Shown: one piece after another, positions 54,895 through 64,000 of the stretch | Position numbering within the stretch: the stretch's first letter is position 1 | Layout: each line of letters begins with the position of its first letter | NCBI RefSeq assembly: GCF_010233585.1 | Contig: NZ_CP045997.1 | Span: forward strand, 8,953,487-9,017,486 | Direction of reading: 5' to 3' | DNA: 64,000 nucleotides | From: Spirosoma endbachense | Lineage (GTDB): Bacteria; Bacteroidota; Bacteroidia; Cytophagales; Spirosomataceae | Notes under the pieces: model-generated | Databases searched by the model: none | Told to the model about the DNA's origin: nothing | What the model saw: the letters and a program-made list of their open reading frames with translations, nothing else | Made by a program: the position numbers and the translations under genes

Positions 54895-55569
54895 ATGTCC
54901 GTTGTCTTCTCTTTGAATACAGAGCTTTCCACGAAGAAGGGAACGCTACACCCCCGACACTCAGATGAGCAAGACAGTCAAATGTCTCATGGAACGCCAA
55001 TAGATTCAGAATTATTTATTCGAAAAACCTTTGAGACTAACCCTCAAAAAGGATGTGAGCTGCTCTTTCGACTCTACTATTCGGCAATGTGTACACATGC
55101 TGTACGCTTTGTTTACTCTAAAGAAATAGCCGAAGACCTTGTGGCTGATGTTTTTTTTTCATTTTGGAATACGAAAGCCTTTCAGGGCATTACTCAATCC
55201 TATCGCTCTTATCTTTTTCGTTCGGTCCGCAATCGAGCTTATAATTATTTAGCCAATGAGTTAACCAAGACAGATTCTCTGGAAGCCATTCTTCATCTTG
55301 AATCTTCTGCTGCGGATGTTCCTGAATTAATGATGCGGGTTAACGAACTGTACGCTCAAGTTGATGAACTCGTAGCGTCTTTACCTCCTCAGTGCCAGAA
55401 AATATTCATAATGAATCGGTTTGAAGGCATAAAACCCAAAGCTATTGCCGAATCGCTCAAACTATCGGTCCGCACCGTTGAAGTTCACATAGCCAAAGCG
55501 TTAGGAACCCTTCGTACGGGTTTAAAAGACCAATGGATGCTTTTACTGGTGATGTTGATAGGTTCATAA
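54895..55569 (+). CDS. ECF sigma-70 factor (Bacteroides expansion family)
   Basis: Sigma-70 region 2 (ELLFRLYYSAMCTHAVRFVY, then IAEDLVADVFFSFW) and region 4 (PPQCQKIFIMNRFEGIKPKAI, then LKLSVRTVEVHIAKALGTL) are both intact. The start is uncertain: a GTG at 54856, an ATG at 54895 or an ATG at 54982 (the last gives a usual length of 195). I report 54895. With the FecR gene 70 bases downstream and an STN-type SusC after that, it forms a surface-to-nucleoid signalling cascade. A dead paralogue lies at 51552-51976. Confidence 0.9.
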   Translation: MSVVFSLNTELSTKKGTLHPRHSDEQDSQMSHGTPIDSELFIRKTFETNPQKGCELLFRLYYSAMCTHAVRFVYSKEIAEDLVADVFFSFWNTKAFQGITQSYRSYLFRSVRNRAYNYLANELTKTDSLEAILHLESSAADVPELMMRVNELYAQVDELVASLPPQCQKIFIMNRFEGIKPKAIAESLKLSVRTVEVHIAKALGTLRTGLKDQWMLLLVMLIGS

Positions 55570-55639
55570 AAAAAATCTACTCATTCGGCTACGTATCTTT
55601 TCGCTAAAATTTGTCTGTTATAACAGATTCCACAATGAG

Positions 55640-56662
55640 ATGAAAACAATGGTTAATAAACAATTACTTTTTGACCATTTCGAGAATAAGACGATGCCTT
55701 TGCAAAAAAGGTTAATCGAGGAATGGTTACAAAAAGAAAAAAACCAGGAGCAGTTCTATCAATGGTTAGTGGAATGGGAAATGCAGTCGGCGTTGTATCA
55801 GCCTGAAATTGAACTGCCTTTGCAACGCTATGTCCAGCACATGGAGACTAGTTCGCATCCTTCAATAGAGGATCAGGGGCCGGTTGAGACCTCAGTTCCC
55901 GGAAGGCATACGTTTCAATTGCCAACCTTGCATCGCTGGCTTGTAGCCGCAAGCCTGGCGCTTTTGCTGCTATTTTCTGCCTGGATTGGCCGTGAGTCTA
56001 TTTTATTCAGAACCTACAGGACGGCTTTTGGGGAAACACGTACGCTGAAACTGGATGATGGCAGTCATGTTGTTTTGAATGCCAATTCGTCCTTACAGAT
56101 ACCTCGTTTTGGGTTTGGCACGCGAACACGAGAAGTTTTATTACAAGGGGAGGCTTTTTTTGCGATTAAGCATACGACAGATAATCAGAAGTTTTTAGTA
56201 AAAACGGAGAAAGGCTTTAACGTAACTGTACATGGGACCGAATTTACAGTATACACCCGGTCCCAGGGGGCTAAAGTAGCCCTAGAGAAGGGTAAAGTCG
56301 CTATTAATTACACAGTAGGCAGTGTCACCAAAGAAGTGACCCTCAAGCCGGGTGACCTGGTTATTCTGGATCGCCATAATCAGCCGAAGCTTAAAAGGCA
56401 GGTTGATGCCCAGAAATATTCTGCCTGGAAGGAACATCGCTTTGTGTTTGACGACATGACTCTTCGCCAGTTTGGTGATATGCTGAATGAAACATATGGT
56501 CTCCAGGTAGATATTCCTAGTGATAAATTGGCCCAACGGACACTGGTAGGATCGTTTCAGGCTGATGATGCGGACGAACTTCTCAAAACGATAGCCGACA
56601 TATTCAACCTCAAAATTGAACGACAAAAGAATCACGTGATTCTTTTGAATAACGTCAACTAA
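55640..56662 (+). CDS. FecR-type anti-sigma factor
   Basis: The 340-residue protein has an N-terminal anti-sigma domain (about 1-90; IEEWLQKEKNQEQFYQWLVE), one membrane segment (WLVAASLALLLLFSAWIG, about 94-113), the FecR domain (TLKLDDGSHVVLNANSSLQI, VKTEKGFNVTVHGTEFTV, ALEKGKVAI) and a C-terminal DUF4974 part (FVFDDMTLRQFGDMLNETYG). It should hold the sigma factor at the inner membrane until SusC's STN domain signals ligand uptake. Confidence 0.93.
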   Translation: MKTMVNKQLLFDHFENKTMPLQKRLIEEWLQKEKNQEQFYQWLVEWEMQSALYQPEIELPLQRYVQHMETSSHPSIEDQGPVETSVPGRHTFQLPTLHRWLVAASLALLLLFSAWIGRESILFRTYRTAFGETRTLKLDDGSHVVLNANSSLQIPRFGFGTRTREVLLQGEAFFAIKHTTDNQKFLVKTEKGFNVTVHGTEFTVYTRSQGAKVALEKGKVAINYTVGSVTKEVTLKPGDLVILDRHNQPKLKRQVDAQKYSAWKEHRFVFDDMTLRQFGDMLNETYGLQVDIPSDKLAQRTLVGSFQADDADELLKTIADIFNLKIERQKNHVILLNNVN

Positions 56663-56704
56663 TTCCTAATCACCTTTTTCTAACCTTTTAACTTTTAGTT
56701 CACC

Positions 56705-59700
56705 ATGAGCTACCCCTTAGGCATACTGAGGGTAGGGATGTTTTTGCTTTCCCTATCCGTTTTAGGCCAATCCAGCGGAGTACCTACCCTGGCATCAGCT
56801 CGCCAAACCGTGCGAACAGCCAGAAGTTCTGGCCAGGCTGGCCCCGAAATGCGACCCTTGCGCAGTGTTCTCCAGGAACTGAAAAAACGCTATCAGGTTG
56901 ACATTTTATTTGAAGGTGGCTTAGTCGATCGTATTACCGTCCCGGCCAATGTGATTGACTACAACGACAATCTGGAGCATAATCTGGACCGGCTTTTACA
57001 GATCTCCCGGCTACGCTACAAAAAGGCAAAAAATGGCGGGTACGTGATCATGGCTAAAGAACACGTTGGGAGTGAAGGAACTAGTAGTATCCAAACGCCA
57101 TTCGCCTTGACCATCGCTCATGCTGAAGCACAGGACATTCAGTTTTCAGTACCACTTTCATCCAAACAAGTAGTCGAAAGTAGTACAGAACAGGTCATTC
57201 AGGGCACGGTAGTTGACGAAAAAGGCGAAAACTTACCGGGCGTTAGTATCATTATCAAGGGCTCGCAAAAAGGGACTACTACAGATGCCGATGGCCATTT
57301 TCGACTGGAGGTTGAGAACCCTTCCGCCATCCTTATATTTAGTTATGTCGGTTATCAGCCACAGGAAGTAGCTGTTGGTAATCGTACGGCACTCAACATT
57401 ACTCTAAAAGCTGACGATAAGACACTCGACGAAATCGTAGTGGTCGGGTATGGGTCGGTCAAGAAAAAAGATTTGACAGGCTCCGTCGGATCGATTGATA
57501 ATAAGGAAATTAAAGACCTGGGCGTGACCCGGCTCGATCAGGCTTTGGCGGGTCGTGTAGCGGGCGTACAGGTGAAAGCGGTTTCTGGAGAGCCGGGTGC
57601 CGCCCCTCAAATTCGGGTAAGGGGCATTGGTAGCATCTCGGCAGGGGCCGGGCCTTTGTATGTTGTCGATGGCTTTCCGACCGACAACATACAGTCATTA
57701 AACCCCAACGATATTGCCAGCATGGATATTTTGAAAGATGCATCGGCAACAGCTATCTATGGATCACGCGGGGCGAATGGCGTGATCATCATCAATACCA
57801 AACGAGGTAAAGTGGGTCGGGGAACGCTAACGTTCGATACGTTTTATGGATTTCAGCAATCCCTAAAAACACCTAAGTATATGAATGCCCCGCAACAGGC
57901 TCAGTATTACTACGATGGGATTGTGAACCGAAATATAGATGCCGGGAACAGTATGACAGGTGATCCGGCTACCTGGAAAATTCCCGTTCCTACGGATATT
58001 ATCGATGTGCTCTCCGGAAAAAACACCACCAACTACGTTCCGCTGGACGCTGTGCTGCGTACAGCACCCCAGCAGAAATATCAGTTAGGAGCTACGGGAG
58101 GGAGTGAGAATGTAAAATACGCGGTTAGTGCTGAATACCTCAACCAGGATGGGATCGTCATCAATACGAATTTTAAACGCTACTCTTTTCGCGCCAATAT
58201 CGATGCGCAGGTTTCCCGCAGATTAGCCGTAAAAGTAAATTTAAATCCTTCGTTTTCGGATGCTAATGTCGTTACATCGACAGGCGCTTCGGGCGGAGCG
58301 AATGAAGGCGTCATTGCCCAGGCAACGAATGTGCAACCCTACTATCCTATGTTCAATCCCGACGGATCGTACTTCATTTTTAGTCCGGGGATGAGCGCTG
58401 GACCTACGGCCTATAACCCCGTTGCCCTGGCCCGTGAAGTTCTGAATAAACAGAAGCGAATGGGGTTACTGGGTAATGTCAGTGCCGAATATACCATTCT
58501 GAATAACCTGAAATTTAATGTGATGGTAGGGACCTCATTGCAGAGTTTCAGAGCGATGAAATTCTTTCCAAACCTGCCGGTTTTCCTGAGCAACCCGGCC
58601 GTTGGTCGAGATAGCACCGCGATGAGTTATAACTGGCTGACCGAATATACCTTAAACTACACAAAGAGTATCAATAAGCACCAGTTTACGGCCCTGGCGG
58701 GGTATACCGTTCAAAAAGAACATACCGAAGCCAATAGCTTAACCAGTAATAATTACCCGAATAATCTGGTACCAACGCTGAGTGCCACCAGTGGAATTAT
58801 CACGAATGGAACCTCCACTATTTATGAATGGTCACTGATATCCTATCTGGCCCGATTGAATTACAATTACAACAGTAAGTATTACGTCACGGCTTCGATC
58901 CGTACCGATGGGTCGTCCCGGTTTGGGAGCAACCATAAGTATGGTGTGTTTCCGTCGGCAGCGCTGGCATGGCGTATTTCCGACGAGCCTTTTATCAAGA
59001 ATCTACGCCATGTCAGTGAACTGAAATTAAGAACGAGCTACGGAAAAACTGGGAATAATAATATTGGGAATTACGAGCATTTTGCCACCATCAATTACTT
59101 AAAGTATGATTTGGGCGGGGCTGCTATTTCGGGATTTGGACCGGCTAAACTGGCCAATCCGGATTTGACCTGGGAAAAACAAGGCTCATTTAATATTGGG
59201 CTTGATGCTGCCTTTTTCAACAACCGGCTCACGTTGAATATTGATCATTTCCTGTCCCGGAATACAGATTTATTACTGAATGTAAACGTTGCAGGCATTA
59301 CGGGTTTCAGTAACTCCTTACAAAATATTGGGGAGGTCAAAAATACGGGCTGGGAGTTTGTCGCAAGCACGATCAACGTCGACAAAAAATTTCATTGGTC
59401 AACGGATTTTAATTTATCGACCTATCAGAATCGCGTTGTCAAACTGGGGCCAAACGGCGATCCGATCTATGTGGATGGAAACGTGACCATGATTGGCCAG
59501 CCCATCGGTATGTTTTTTGGCTGGTTAACCGACGGAATTTTTCTAAATCAGCAGGAAGTCGATAAAGGACCCATTTTTGCTCCTGGAGCCGTCACGAAAT
59601 CACGTCCGGGCGATGTTCGGTTTGTGGATCTGAGTGGTCCTTCGGGCAAAAAGGATGGGGTTATTGACAATTACGACAAGACCATAATGGGGTCGCCCTA

Positions 59701-60211
59701 TCCTAATTTCTTTTACGGGATGACTAACCGGTTTGCTTATAAGAACCTGAGTTTGAGCATTAGCTTACAGGGTTCACAAGGTAATCAGGTACTAAGTAAG
59801 GCGAAAGCAGGTGGTGCAGCGTCTTTACGAGGTCGAATTCCTTCCTTTGCTTATTTAAATAATTACTGGAAATCCGAATCAGATATTGGGGATGGCCAAA
59901 CGCCAAGGCCAAACGATCAGCCGACAGGTAATGCACGGGGTAATTACAGTACACGGCAACTTGACTATGGGAGCTATATGCGTATCAATAACGTCACGCT
60001 GAGTTATGTGTTCCCCACGAAAGTTATTGAAACGCTCAAGTTGAGTTCGTTACGAGTTTACCTGAATGCTACCAACCCATTCTTATTTACCAGGAACGTC
60101 AATTTCAACCCCGACGTCAGTACCAGCGATAATGCATTGACGCCAGGCATTGATAATAACGATTACCCGCTGCCCAAGAGCCTGATTCTGGGTTTAAGTG
60201 TCGGATTTTAA
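56705..60211 (+). CDS. SusC/RagA transporter with N-terminal STN signalling domain
   Basis: The 1168-residue protein has a signal peptide, then an STN domain (about 45-120; PLRSVLQELKKRYQVDIL, SRLRYKKAKNGGYVI), a CarboxypepD_reg-like domain (VVDEKGENLPGVSIIIKG), the plug (VVVGYGSVKKKDLTGSVGSI and IYGSRGANGVIIINTKRG) and the barrel, ending SLILGLSVGF. The STN domain is the partner of the FecR anti-sigma factor and is absent from the first SusC in the window. The imported ligand is not known; the enolase-superfamily genes after it suggest a sugar acid. Confidence 0.95.
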   Translation: MSYPLGILRVGMFLLSLSVLGQSSGVPTLASARQTVRTARSSGQAGPEMRPLRSVLQELKKRYQVDILFEGGLVDRITVPANVIDYNDNLEHNLDRLLQISRLRYKKAKNGGYVIMAKEHVGSEGTSSIQTPFALTIAHAEAQDIQFSVPLSSKQVVESSTEQVIQGTVVDEKGENLPGVSIIIKGSQKGTTTDADGHFRLEVENPSAILIFSYVGYQPQEVAVGNRTALNITLKADDKTLDEIVVVGYGSVKKKDLTGSVGSIDNKEIKDLGVTRLDQALAGRVAGVQVKAVSGEPGAAPQIRVRGIGSISAGAGPLYVVDGFPTDNIQSLNPNDIASMDILKDASATAIYGSRGANGVIIINTKRGKVGRGTLTFDTFYGFQQSLKTPKYMNAPQQAQYYYDGIVNRNIDAGNSMTGDPATWKIPVPTDIIDVLSGKNTTNYVPLDAVLRTAPQQKYQLGATGGSENVKYAVSAEYLNQDGIVINTNFKRYSFRANIDAQVSRRLAVKVNLNPSFSDANVVTSTGASGGANEGVIAQATNVQPYYPMFNPDGSYFIFSPGMSAGPTAYNPVALAREVLNKQKRMGLLGNVSAEYTILNNLKFNVMVGTSLQSFRAMKFFPNLPVFLSNPAVGRDSTAMSYNWLTEYTLNYTKSINKHQFTALAGYTVQKEHTEANSLTSNNYPNNLVPTLSATSGIITNGTSTIYEWSLISYLARLNYNYNSKYYVTASIRTDGSSRFGSNHKYGVFPSAALAWRISDEPFIKNLRHVSELKLRTSYGKTGNNNIGNYEHFATINYLKYDLGGAAISGFGPAKLANPDLTWEKQGSFNIGLDAAFFNNRLTLNIDHFLSRNTDLLLNVNVAGITGFSNSLQNIGEVKNTGWEFVASTINVDKKFHWSTDFNLSTYQNRVVKLGPNGDPIYVDGNVTMIGQPIGMFFGWLTDGIFLNQQEVDKGPIFAPGAVTKSRPGDVRFVDLSGPSGKKDGVIDNYDKTIMGSPYPNFFYGMTNRFAYKNLSLSISLQGSQGNQVLSKAKAGGAASLRGRIPSFAYLNNYWKSESDIGDGQTPRPNDQPTGNARGNYSTRQLDYGSYMRINNVTLSYVFPTKVIETLKLSSLRVYLNATNPFLFTRNVNFNPDVSTSDNALTPGIDNNDYPLPKSLILGLSVGF

Positions 60212-60237
60212 GATCATTCCTATACCCTACGAGAGCC

Positions 60238-61680
60238 ATGAAAAAGATTTTCTGTTTACTCACCCTGATGTGCTTTTTTTCGTGCCGGAAGGAGATTATT
60301 GAATTAAGTCCTATCTCGACCGTCAGTACCGATGCGTTATACAAAAATGATAAAGATTTTCAGGATGCTGTAATTGGTATCTACCAGCCATTTATGGCAC
60401 AGTATCTAAGCTTTTGGCAATATGGTGATTTGCCGGGCGACGATATGGAGCAACAGCATTCGGCTTCGATCGATCTGGTTAACATCAATAATTTTATTGT
60501 TAACAGCAACACCCCTATCCTCAATACCAGTTGGTTAGCGTATTATCAGATTATTTTTCGGGCGAATACGGTATTGTCTAAAATAGAAGCTGCCGACCCG
60601 AAACTGATTACGAATAAAGATCGGCACATCGGTGAGGCCAAATTTCTGCGGGCGCTGGCCTATTTTGACCTGGTCAGAATATTTGGGGATATCCCGCTTA
60701 TTTCTGCGCCCATATCGGCGGCTGAAGCGTCAACAAAAGGTCGTGATAAAGTCGATGTCATTTATAGCGATCTGATCATAAAAGATCTGATGGATGCGGA
60801 GAGTAAACTGCCGGCAAAATATACTGGTGCGGACGTGGGTCGTGCCACGAAAGGAGCTGCTAAAGCGCTATTGGGCAAAGCCTATCTGACGCATAAGGAG
60901 TTTGCCAAGGCAGAAGCCAAATTGCAGGAACTGACAACGATGGGCTATTCACTGTTGCCCAACTATACTGACTTGTTCGATTACACGAAAGACGAACACC
61001 ATAGCGAATATATATTCGATATTGAATACCAGGATGGTGGGCTGGGATTGGGTAGTACGTTCACCAATATCTTTACCCCCAATCTATCGCCGGTTCTGAA
61101 TTTTTACGGCATCAAAGGCTCGGGCGGCCAAAATGGAGCACCTACGGAAGGCATCTTTGCTCTCTACGAGTCCACGGACCAGCGAAAAGCCGTTTCCGTT
61201 GCTAAAGTAGCCGATGGATTGATCGACAAGAATGGCAACAAGATCCCCATGACTCCCATTGACGTTACGACCTACAGTAAAAAGTACATGACGTCGGAAC
61301 CCAATGCGAACGATAGCCGGGCCAACTGGAAAGTCATTCGGTATGCGGATGTACTGCTTATGTATGCCGAAGCGATGAGCGAGAACGGGAAGACCAGCGA
61401 GGCCCTCACGGTGCTGAATCAGGTACGTACTCGGGCAGGAGCCAGCAAATACAGTAATCTGGTTCAGGGCGATTTGCGGGACAAAATTTACCTGGAACGT
61501 CGACTGGAATTCTATCTGGAAGGCCAGCGATGGTTTGATTTAGTGCGAACGGGACAGGCACTTACTGTGCTGCAAAAACAGGGAATAAAGCCGTTCATGA
61601 CCATATTCCCGGTTCCGCTCGCGCAGATACAGGTTATTAACAATCCCACTATTTTCCCCCAGAATCCAGGCTACGATTAA
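60238..61680 (+). CDS. SusD/RagB family outer membrane lipoprotein
   Basis: The 480-residue protein has a lipobox (CFFSCRK), SusD helical core (GEAKFLRALAYFDLVRIFGDIPLI) and C-terminus (FMTIFPVPLAQIQV, IFPQNPGYD). The length is typical. It is 26 bases from SusC and forms the lid of that transporter. A hairpin after it (61700-61731) may limit read-through into the enolase-superfamily genes. Confidence 0.95.
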   Translation: MKKIFCLLTLMCFFSCRKEIIELSPISTVSTDALYKNDKDFQDAVIGIYQPFMAQYLSFWQYGDLPGDDMEQQHSASIDLVNINNFIVNSNTPILNTSWLAYYQIIFRANTVLSKIEAADPKLITNKDRHIGEAKFLRALAYFDLVRIFGDIPLISAPISAAEASTKGRDKVDVIYSDLIIKDLMDAESKLPAKYTGADVGRATKGAAKALLGKAYLTHKEFAKAEAKLQELTTMGYSLLPNYTDLFDYTKDEHHSEYIFDIEYQDGGLGLGSTFTNIFTPNLSPVLNFYGIKGSGGQNGAPTEGIFALYESTDQRKAVSVAKVADGLIDKNGNKIPMTPIDVTTYSKKYMTSEPNANDSRANWKVIRYADVLLMYAEAMSENGKTSEALTVLNQVRTRAGASKYSNLVQGDLRDKIYLERRLEFYLEGQRWFDLVRTGQALTVLQKQGIKPFMTIFPVPLAQIQVINNPTIFPQNPGYD

Positions 61681-61699
61681 CGGGGTATGTTCCAGCCCA

Positions 61700-61731
61700 A
61701 GCAGGGGCAAACCCGGTGGTTTGTCCCTGCT
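61700..61731 (+). terminator. Hairpin after SusD
   Basis: AGCAGGGGCAAA (61700-61711) pairs with TTTGTCCCTGCT (61720-61731), with one G-T pair and an 8-base loop. No T-run follows, so it may be an attenuator or an mRNA end structure rather than a full terminator. Confidence 0.5.
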
Positions 61732-61842
61732 CCCTGACACGCAGACTTTCCATACTGTGATGTCCTTCATTCCTATTGCCTTGAAATCCACCATAAACTG
61801 ATCGGTCAGTTGGTTGACGATCAGACGAATCAAACCGATATT

Positions 61843-63144
61843 ATGAATACAAATCGACGGGGATTTATTAGTTCCGCCGTGGCAGGTGGTCTTGGCGTGG
61901 CATCTTTGCCCCTATCTTCCTATGGAGGAGACATCCGATCCCATAGCGCAATGCCCAACGACCTTCAGGCCCGATACGATAAGCTGGATGAGGTCGTGAA
62001 ACGACCGATCTTCCGAAAAGAATTGTTTTCCTCTCCAGTTATTCTGGAGACTATTGAATTGCTGCGCGACCGGGATAATTTTTTGGTGCGGGTACGCTCC
62101 AAAGACGGCGCCGAAGGCATTGCGGCTGGTCACGGAAGTCAGAATAGCAAAAGCTGGCCTGCCTTTAAAGGTCTTATGAACCGGTTTCTCGGGAAAGATG
62201 CCCGTGAGCTGGACACCCTGGTCCCCGGTGACAGTGGTAAAAGTGGTGGTATTCCCTTCAATTCTCAGGTGGCCGTTCTGGAATTTGCCATTCTGGACAT
62301 GATGGGAAATCTGGCAAAAAAACCGGCAGGCGAACTGATCGGGAAAATCATCCATCCTATGATACCCATTTATCAGGGTTCGCGGGTTGTGGAACTACGT
62401 CAGCTACCACCAGAACAGTCACTCGAAATTGTCAAGAAGGATTTATTGGAAAGCAAGGCCAAAGCAATCAAGCTGAGAGCGGGCGGTGGCGGAGTGCTTG
62501 ATGGTGACAATGCGCCGGGAAGGACGGAAAAGTTGATCAAAATGGCTCGGGAAACGTTTGGCGATCAGATTGTTCTGGGCTGTGATGGTAATGGAAACTA
62601 TACCCGTAAAGGTGGACTCCGTATCGGCAAAGTATTGGAAGAATACAATTACCAGTGGTGGGAGGAAATGGTTCCGTTTGGCCAGTATGACGACCTGAAA
62701 CACGTAAAAGACGGGCTAAAAATCCCGATTTCAACCGGTGAATCAGAAAGTTATATCAGCACATTCCGATGGCTGATTGCCAACGATGCCTGTGATATAG
62801 TCCAACCCGATCAGCTCTATTTCGGGGGTATGATCCGATCCATGAAAGTGGCCCGGATGGCTGAAGCGTTTGGCAAAACGATTGTACCGCACATCACCCA
62901 ATACGGGCTAGGCTATCTCTACATGCTGCATTTTATTTCAGCCTGCCCCAATGCCGGGAAATACCAGGAGTTCGATCTGTTTTCGACTCGCGATGCCAAT
63001 GGGAATCAGATTCCGATTGTCTACAAATCCGGTGATCCAATTGTCAGTCATGATGGCGTGCTGAAGGTGCCAACGGGGTCGGGGCTTGGTATTGTGATTG
63101 ACCCCGATTATGTCAAAAAACACAAAGTAGTAAAGGATTGGTAA
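61843..63144 (+). CDS. Tat-exported enolase-superfamily enzyme (mandelate racemase/muconate lactonizing type)
   Basis: The roughly 433-residue protein begins with a Tat signal (MNTNRRGFISSAVAGG, RRGF). The barrel has metal-ligand motifs LGCDGNGNY (Asp), QWWEEMVPF (Glu) and STGESES (Glu), the lysine in KAIKLRAG and a histidine in PHITQYG. These are the usual acid-base positions of sugar-acid dehydratases and racemases. I take the ATG at 61843; an earlier in-frame start would put extra residues before the Tat motif. A close tandem paralogue follows. Export of such an enzyme to the periplasm is unusual, since most family members are cytoplasmic. Confidence 0.88.
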   Translation: MNTNRRGFISSAVAGGLGVASLPLSSYGGDIRSHSAMPNDLQARYDKLDEVVKRPIFRKELFSSPVILETIELLRDRDNFLVRVRSKDGAEGIAAGHGSQNSKSWPAFKGLMNRFLGKDARELDTLVPGDSGKSGGIPFNSQVAVLEFAILDMMGNLAKKPAGELIGKIIHPMIPIYQGSRVVELRQLPPEQSLEIVKKDLLESKAKAIKLRAGGGGVLDGDNAPGRTEKLIKMARETFGDQIVLGCDGNGNYTRKGGLRIGKVLEEYNYQWWEEMVPFGQYDDLKHVKDGLKIPISTGESESYISTFRWLIANDACDIVQPDQLYFGGMIRSMKVARMAEAFGKTIVPHITQYGLGYLYMLHFISACPNAGKYQEFDLFSTRDANGNQIPIVYKSGDPIVSHDGVLKVPTGSGLGIVIDPDYVKKHKVVKDW

Positions 63145-63161
63145 TTCAATAAAACGATTTC

Positions 63162-64000
63162 ATGAAAACAAATAGACGACATTTTCTTAGTTCTGCCATG
63201 GCAGGTGGCCTTGGGATGGCCGGCTCAGTAGCTGCTCTGGGCGGGGATGGGCATTCGGATGCCCCGAAACCGCTTGACCTGAAAGCACGCTATGCGAAAC
63301 TGGATGAAGCACTGAAACGACCCGTTTTAAAAAAGGAATTATTCCCTTCTCCTGTCATGATTGAGACTATGGAGTTGCTGCGGGATCGGGAGAATTTTAT
63401 AGTCCGGGTACGCTCTAAAGATGGAGCCGAAGGGATTGCCGTTGGGCATACGGGGCTAAATCCCAAAGGGGGAGGGGGGCAAAGCGTCCGAAATTGGCCT
63501 CTTACCCATTTCTATTTTACTCGTTTTGAGGGTAAAGATGCCCGCGATTTGGAGGACCTGATTCCAGATGAACATGGTAAATCGGGTGGGGTTCCTACGA
63601 ACGTTGTTCTGGCCACGGTGGAGCTGGCCATCCTGGATATGATGGGCAACACGATTAAAAAACCGATTGGTGCGTTGATTGGAAACATCGTCAATCCTAT
63701 GGTTAATGTCTATCAGGGAAGCCGGATCACTGAATTGCTATCGTTACCGCCGGAACAATCGCTGGAAATTGTCAAAAAAGACTTGGAAGAGACAAAGGCA
63801 AAGGCCATCAAAATGCGCGTGGGTGGGCCAGGGCAGTTGGATCAGGACAGTAAAGCCGGTAATTTAAAACTGATCAAGATGGCCCGGGAAACCTTCGGGG
63901 ATAAGATCGTGCTGGGCTGCGACGGCAACAACAAATTTACGGTAGAGGGAGGCATCCGAATGGGCAAGATCCTCGAAGAATACAATTATCAATGGTGGGA
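63162..64000 (+). CDS. Second Tat-exported enolase-superfamily enzyme, 3' end outside the window
   Basis: An open frame from the ATG at 63162 to the window end gives MKTNRRHFLSSAMAGGLGMA (Tat motif NRRHF), then VRSKDGAEGIAVGH, AILDMMGN, KAIKMRVGG and LGCDGNNKF, and matches the previous gene along its whole visible length, with an insertion PKGGGGQSV after GHTGLN. It starts 17 bases after the stop of the first copy. It is a tandem duplicate; no frame break is visible. Confidence 0.88.
   Translation, partial: MKTNRRHFLSSAMAGGLGMAGSVAALGGDGHSDAPKPLDLKARYAKLDEALKRPVLKKELFPSPVMIETMELLRDRENFIVRVRSKDGAEGIAVGHTGLNPKGGGGQSVRNWPLTHFYFTRFEGKDARDLEDLIPDEHGKSGGVPTNVVLATVELAILDMMGNTIKKPIGALIGNIVNPMVNVYQGSRITELLSLPPEQSLEIVKKDLEETKAKAIKMRVGGPGQLDQDSKAGNLKLIKMARETFGDKIVLGCDGNNKFTVEGGIRMGKILEEYNYQWW

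Noticed and set aside
1..64000. CRISPR arrays, tRNA or rRNA genes, phage or transposase genes
   Set aside because: No regularly spaced repeats, no cloverleaf with CCA-type ends and no integrase or transposase motifs were found by eye.

Overview
The window looks like a chromosomal segment of a Bacteroidota member of the order Cytophagales, most like Spirosoma or a close relative. The reasons are two SusC/SusD pairs, a hybrid two-component (HTCS) regulator, an ECF sigma/FecR pair, orphan FtsX-type permeases ending in NPVKSLRSE, a 7TM-DISM LytS kinase, the near absence of Shine-Dalgarno sequences, and roughly balanced GC (judged by eye). I see no rRNA, tRNA, CRISPR array, intact insertion sequence, phage or plasmid gene. 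The genus is an inference from gene style, not from a marker gene.

Layout. 1-13.9 kb holds small independent units: a GldB/DUF2268-like HExxH protein cut by the window edge, a reductase-AraC pair, a VOC gene broken by one stop codon, a TerC membrane protein, an OmpR-type two-component pair next to a small exported protein whose upstream region carries 11-bp tandem repeats, a second AraC gene, two aldo/keto reductases with a divergent HxlR regulator, an FG-GAP secreted protein and a DedA protein. 14.5-19.8 kb holds a PadR gene overlapping a large FtsX permease, then a PQQ dehydrogenase with an inserted cytochrome c domain.

19.9-41.1 kb is the core of the window. A one-directional cluster of ten genes (minus strand) runs SusC, SusD, DUF3823 lipoprotein, PHP-like protein, ThuA-dehydrogenase-cupredoxin fusion, ThuA lipoprotein, Gfo/Idh/MocA protein, sugar 3-epimerase-like protein, Tm-1/UPF0261 protein, PEP-hydrolase-like TIM barrel. 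A divergent HTCS regulator stands beside SusC; its kinase part has lost the phosphoacceptor histidine. No glycoside hydrolase is present, so the cluster looks like an uptake and oxidation/epimerisation route for a small sugar or sugar derivative rather than for a polysaccharide. This is my best candidate for an undescribed system.

41.2-54.2 kb holds a second FtsX permease, a beta-propeller lipoprotein, a LytTR/LytS pair separated by a large perfect hairpin, an AT-rich membrane protein, and a graveyard of decayed genes (histidine kinase, SusD and ECF sigma remnants) interleaved with an SGNH hydrolase, a sialate-O-acetylesterase-like esterase and an iron-type alcohol dehydrogenase. 54.9-64 kb is a second uptake locus: ECF sigma, FecR, STN-containing SusC, SusD, then two tandem enolase-superfamily enzymes, the second running off the window.

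Two regulatory patterns connect distant genes. Both FtsX permeases have the same upstream arrangement: a TGTCC-N6-GGACA palindrome, a degenerate copy 21 bp further out, and a sigma-54-like -24/-12 element about 50-65 bp inward. Two operons have gaps filled by hairpin repeats with the same CTGACGCA core.
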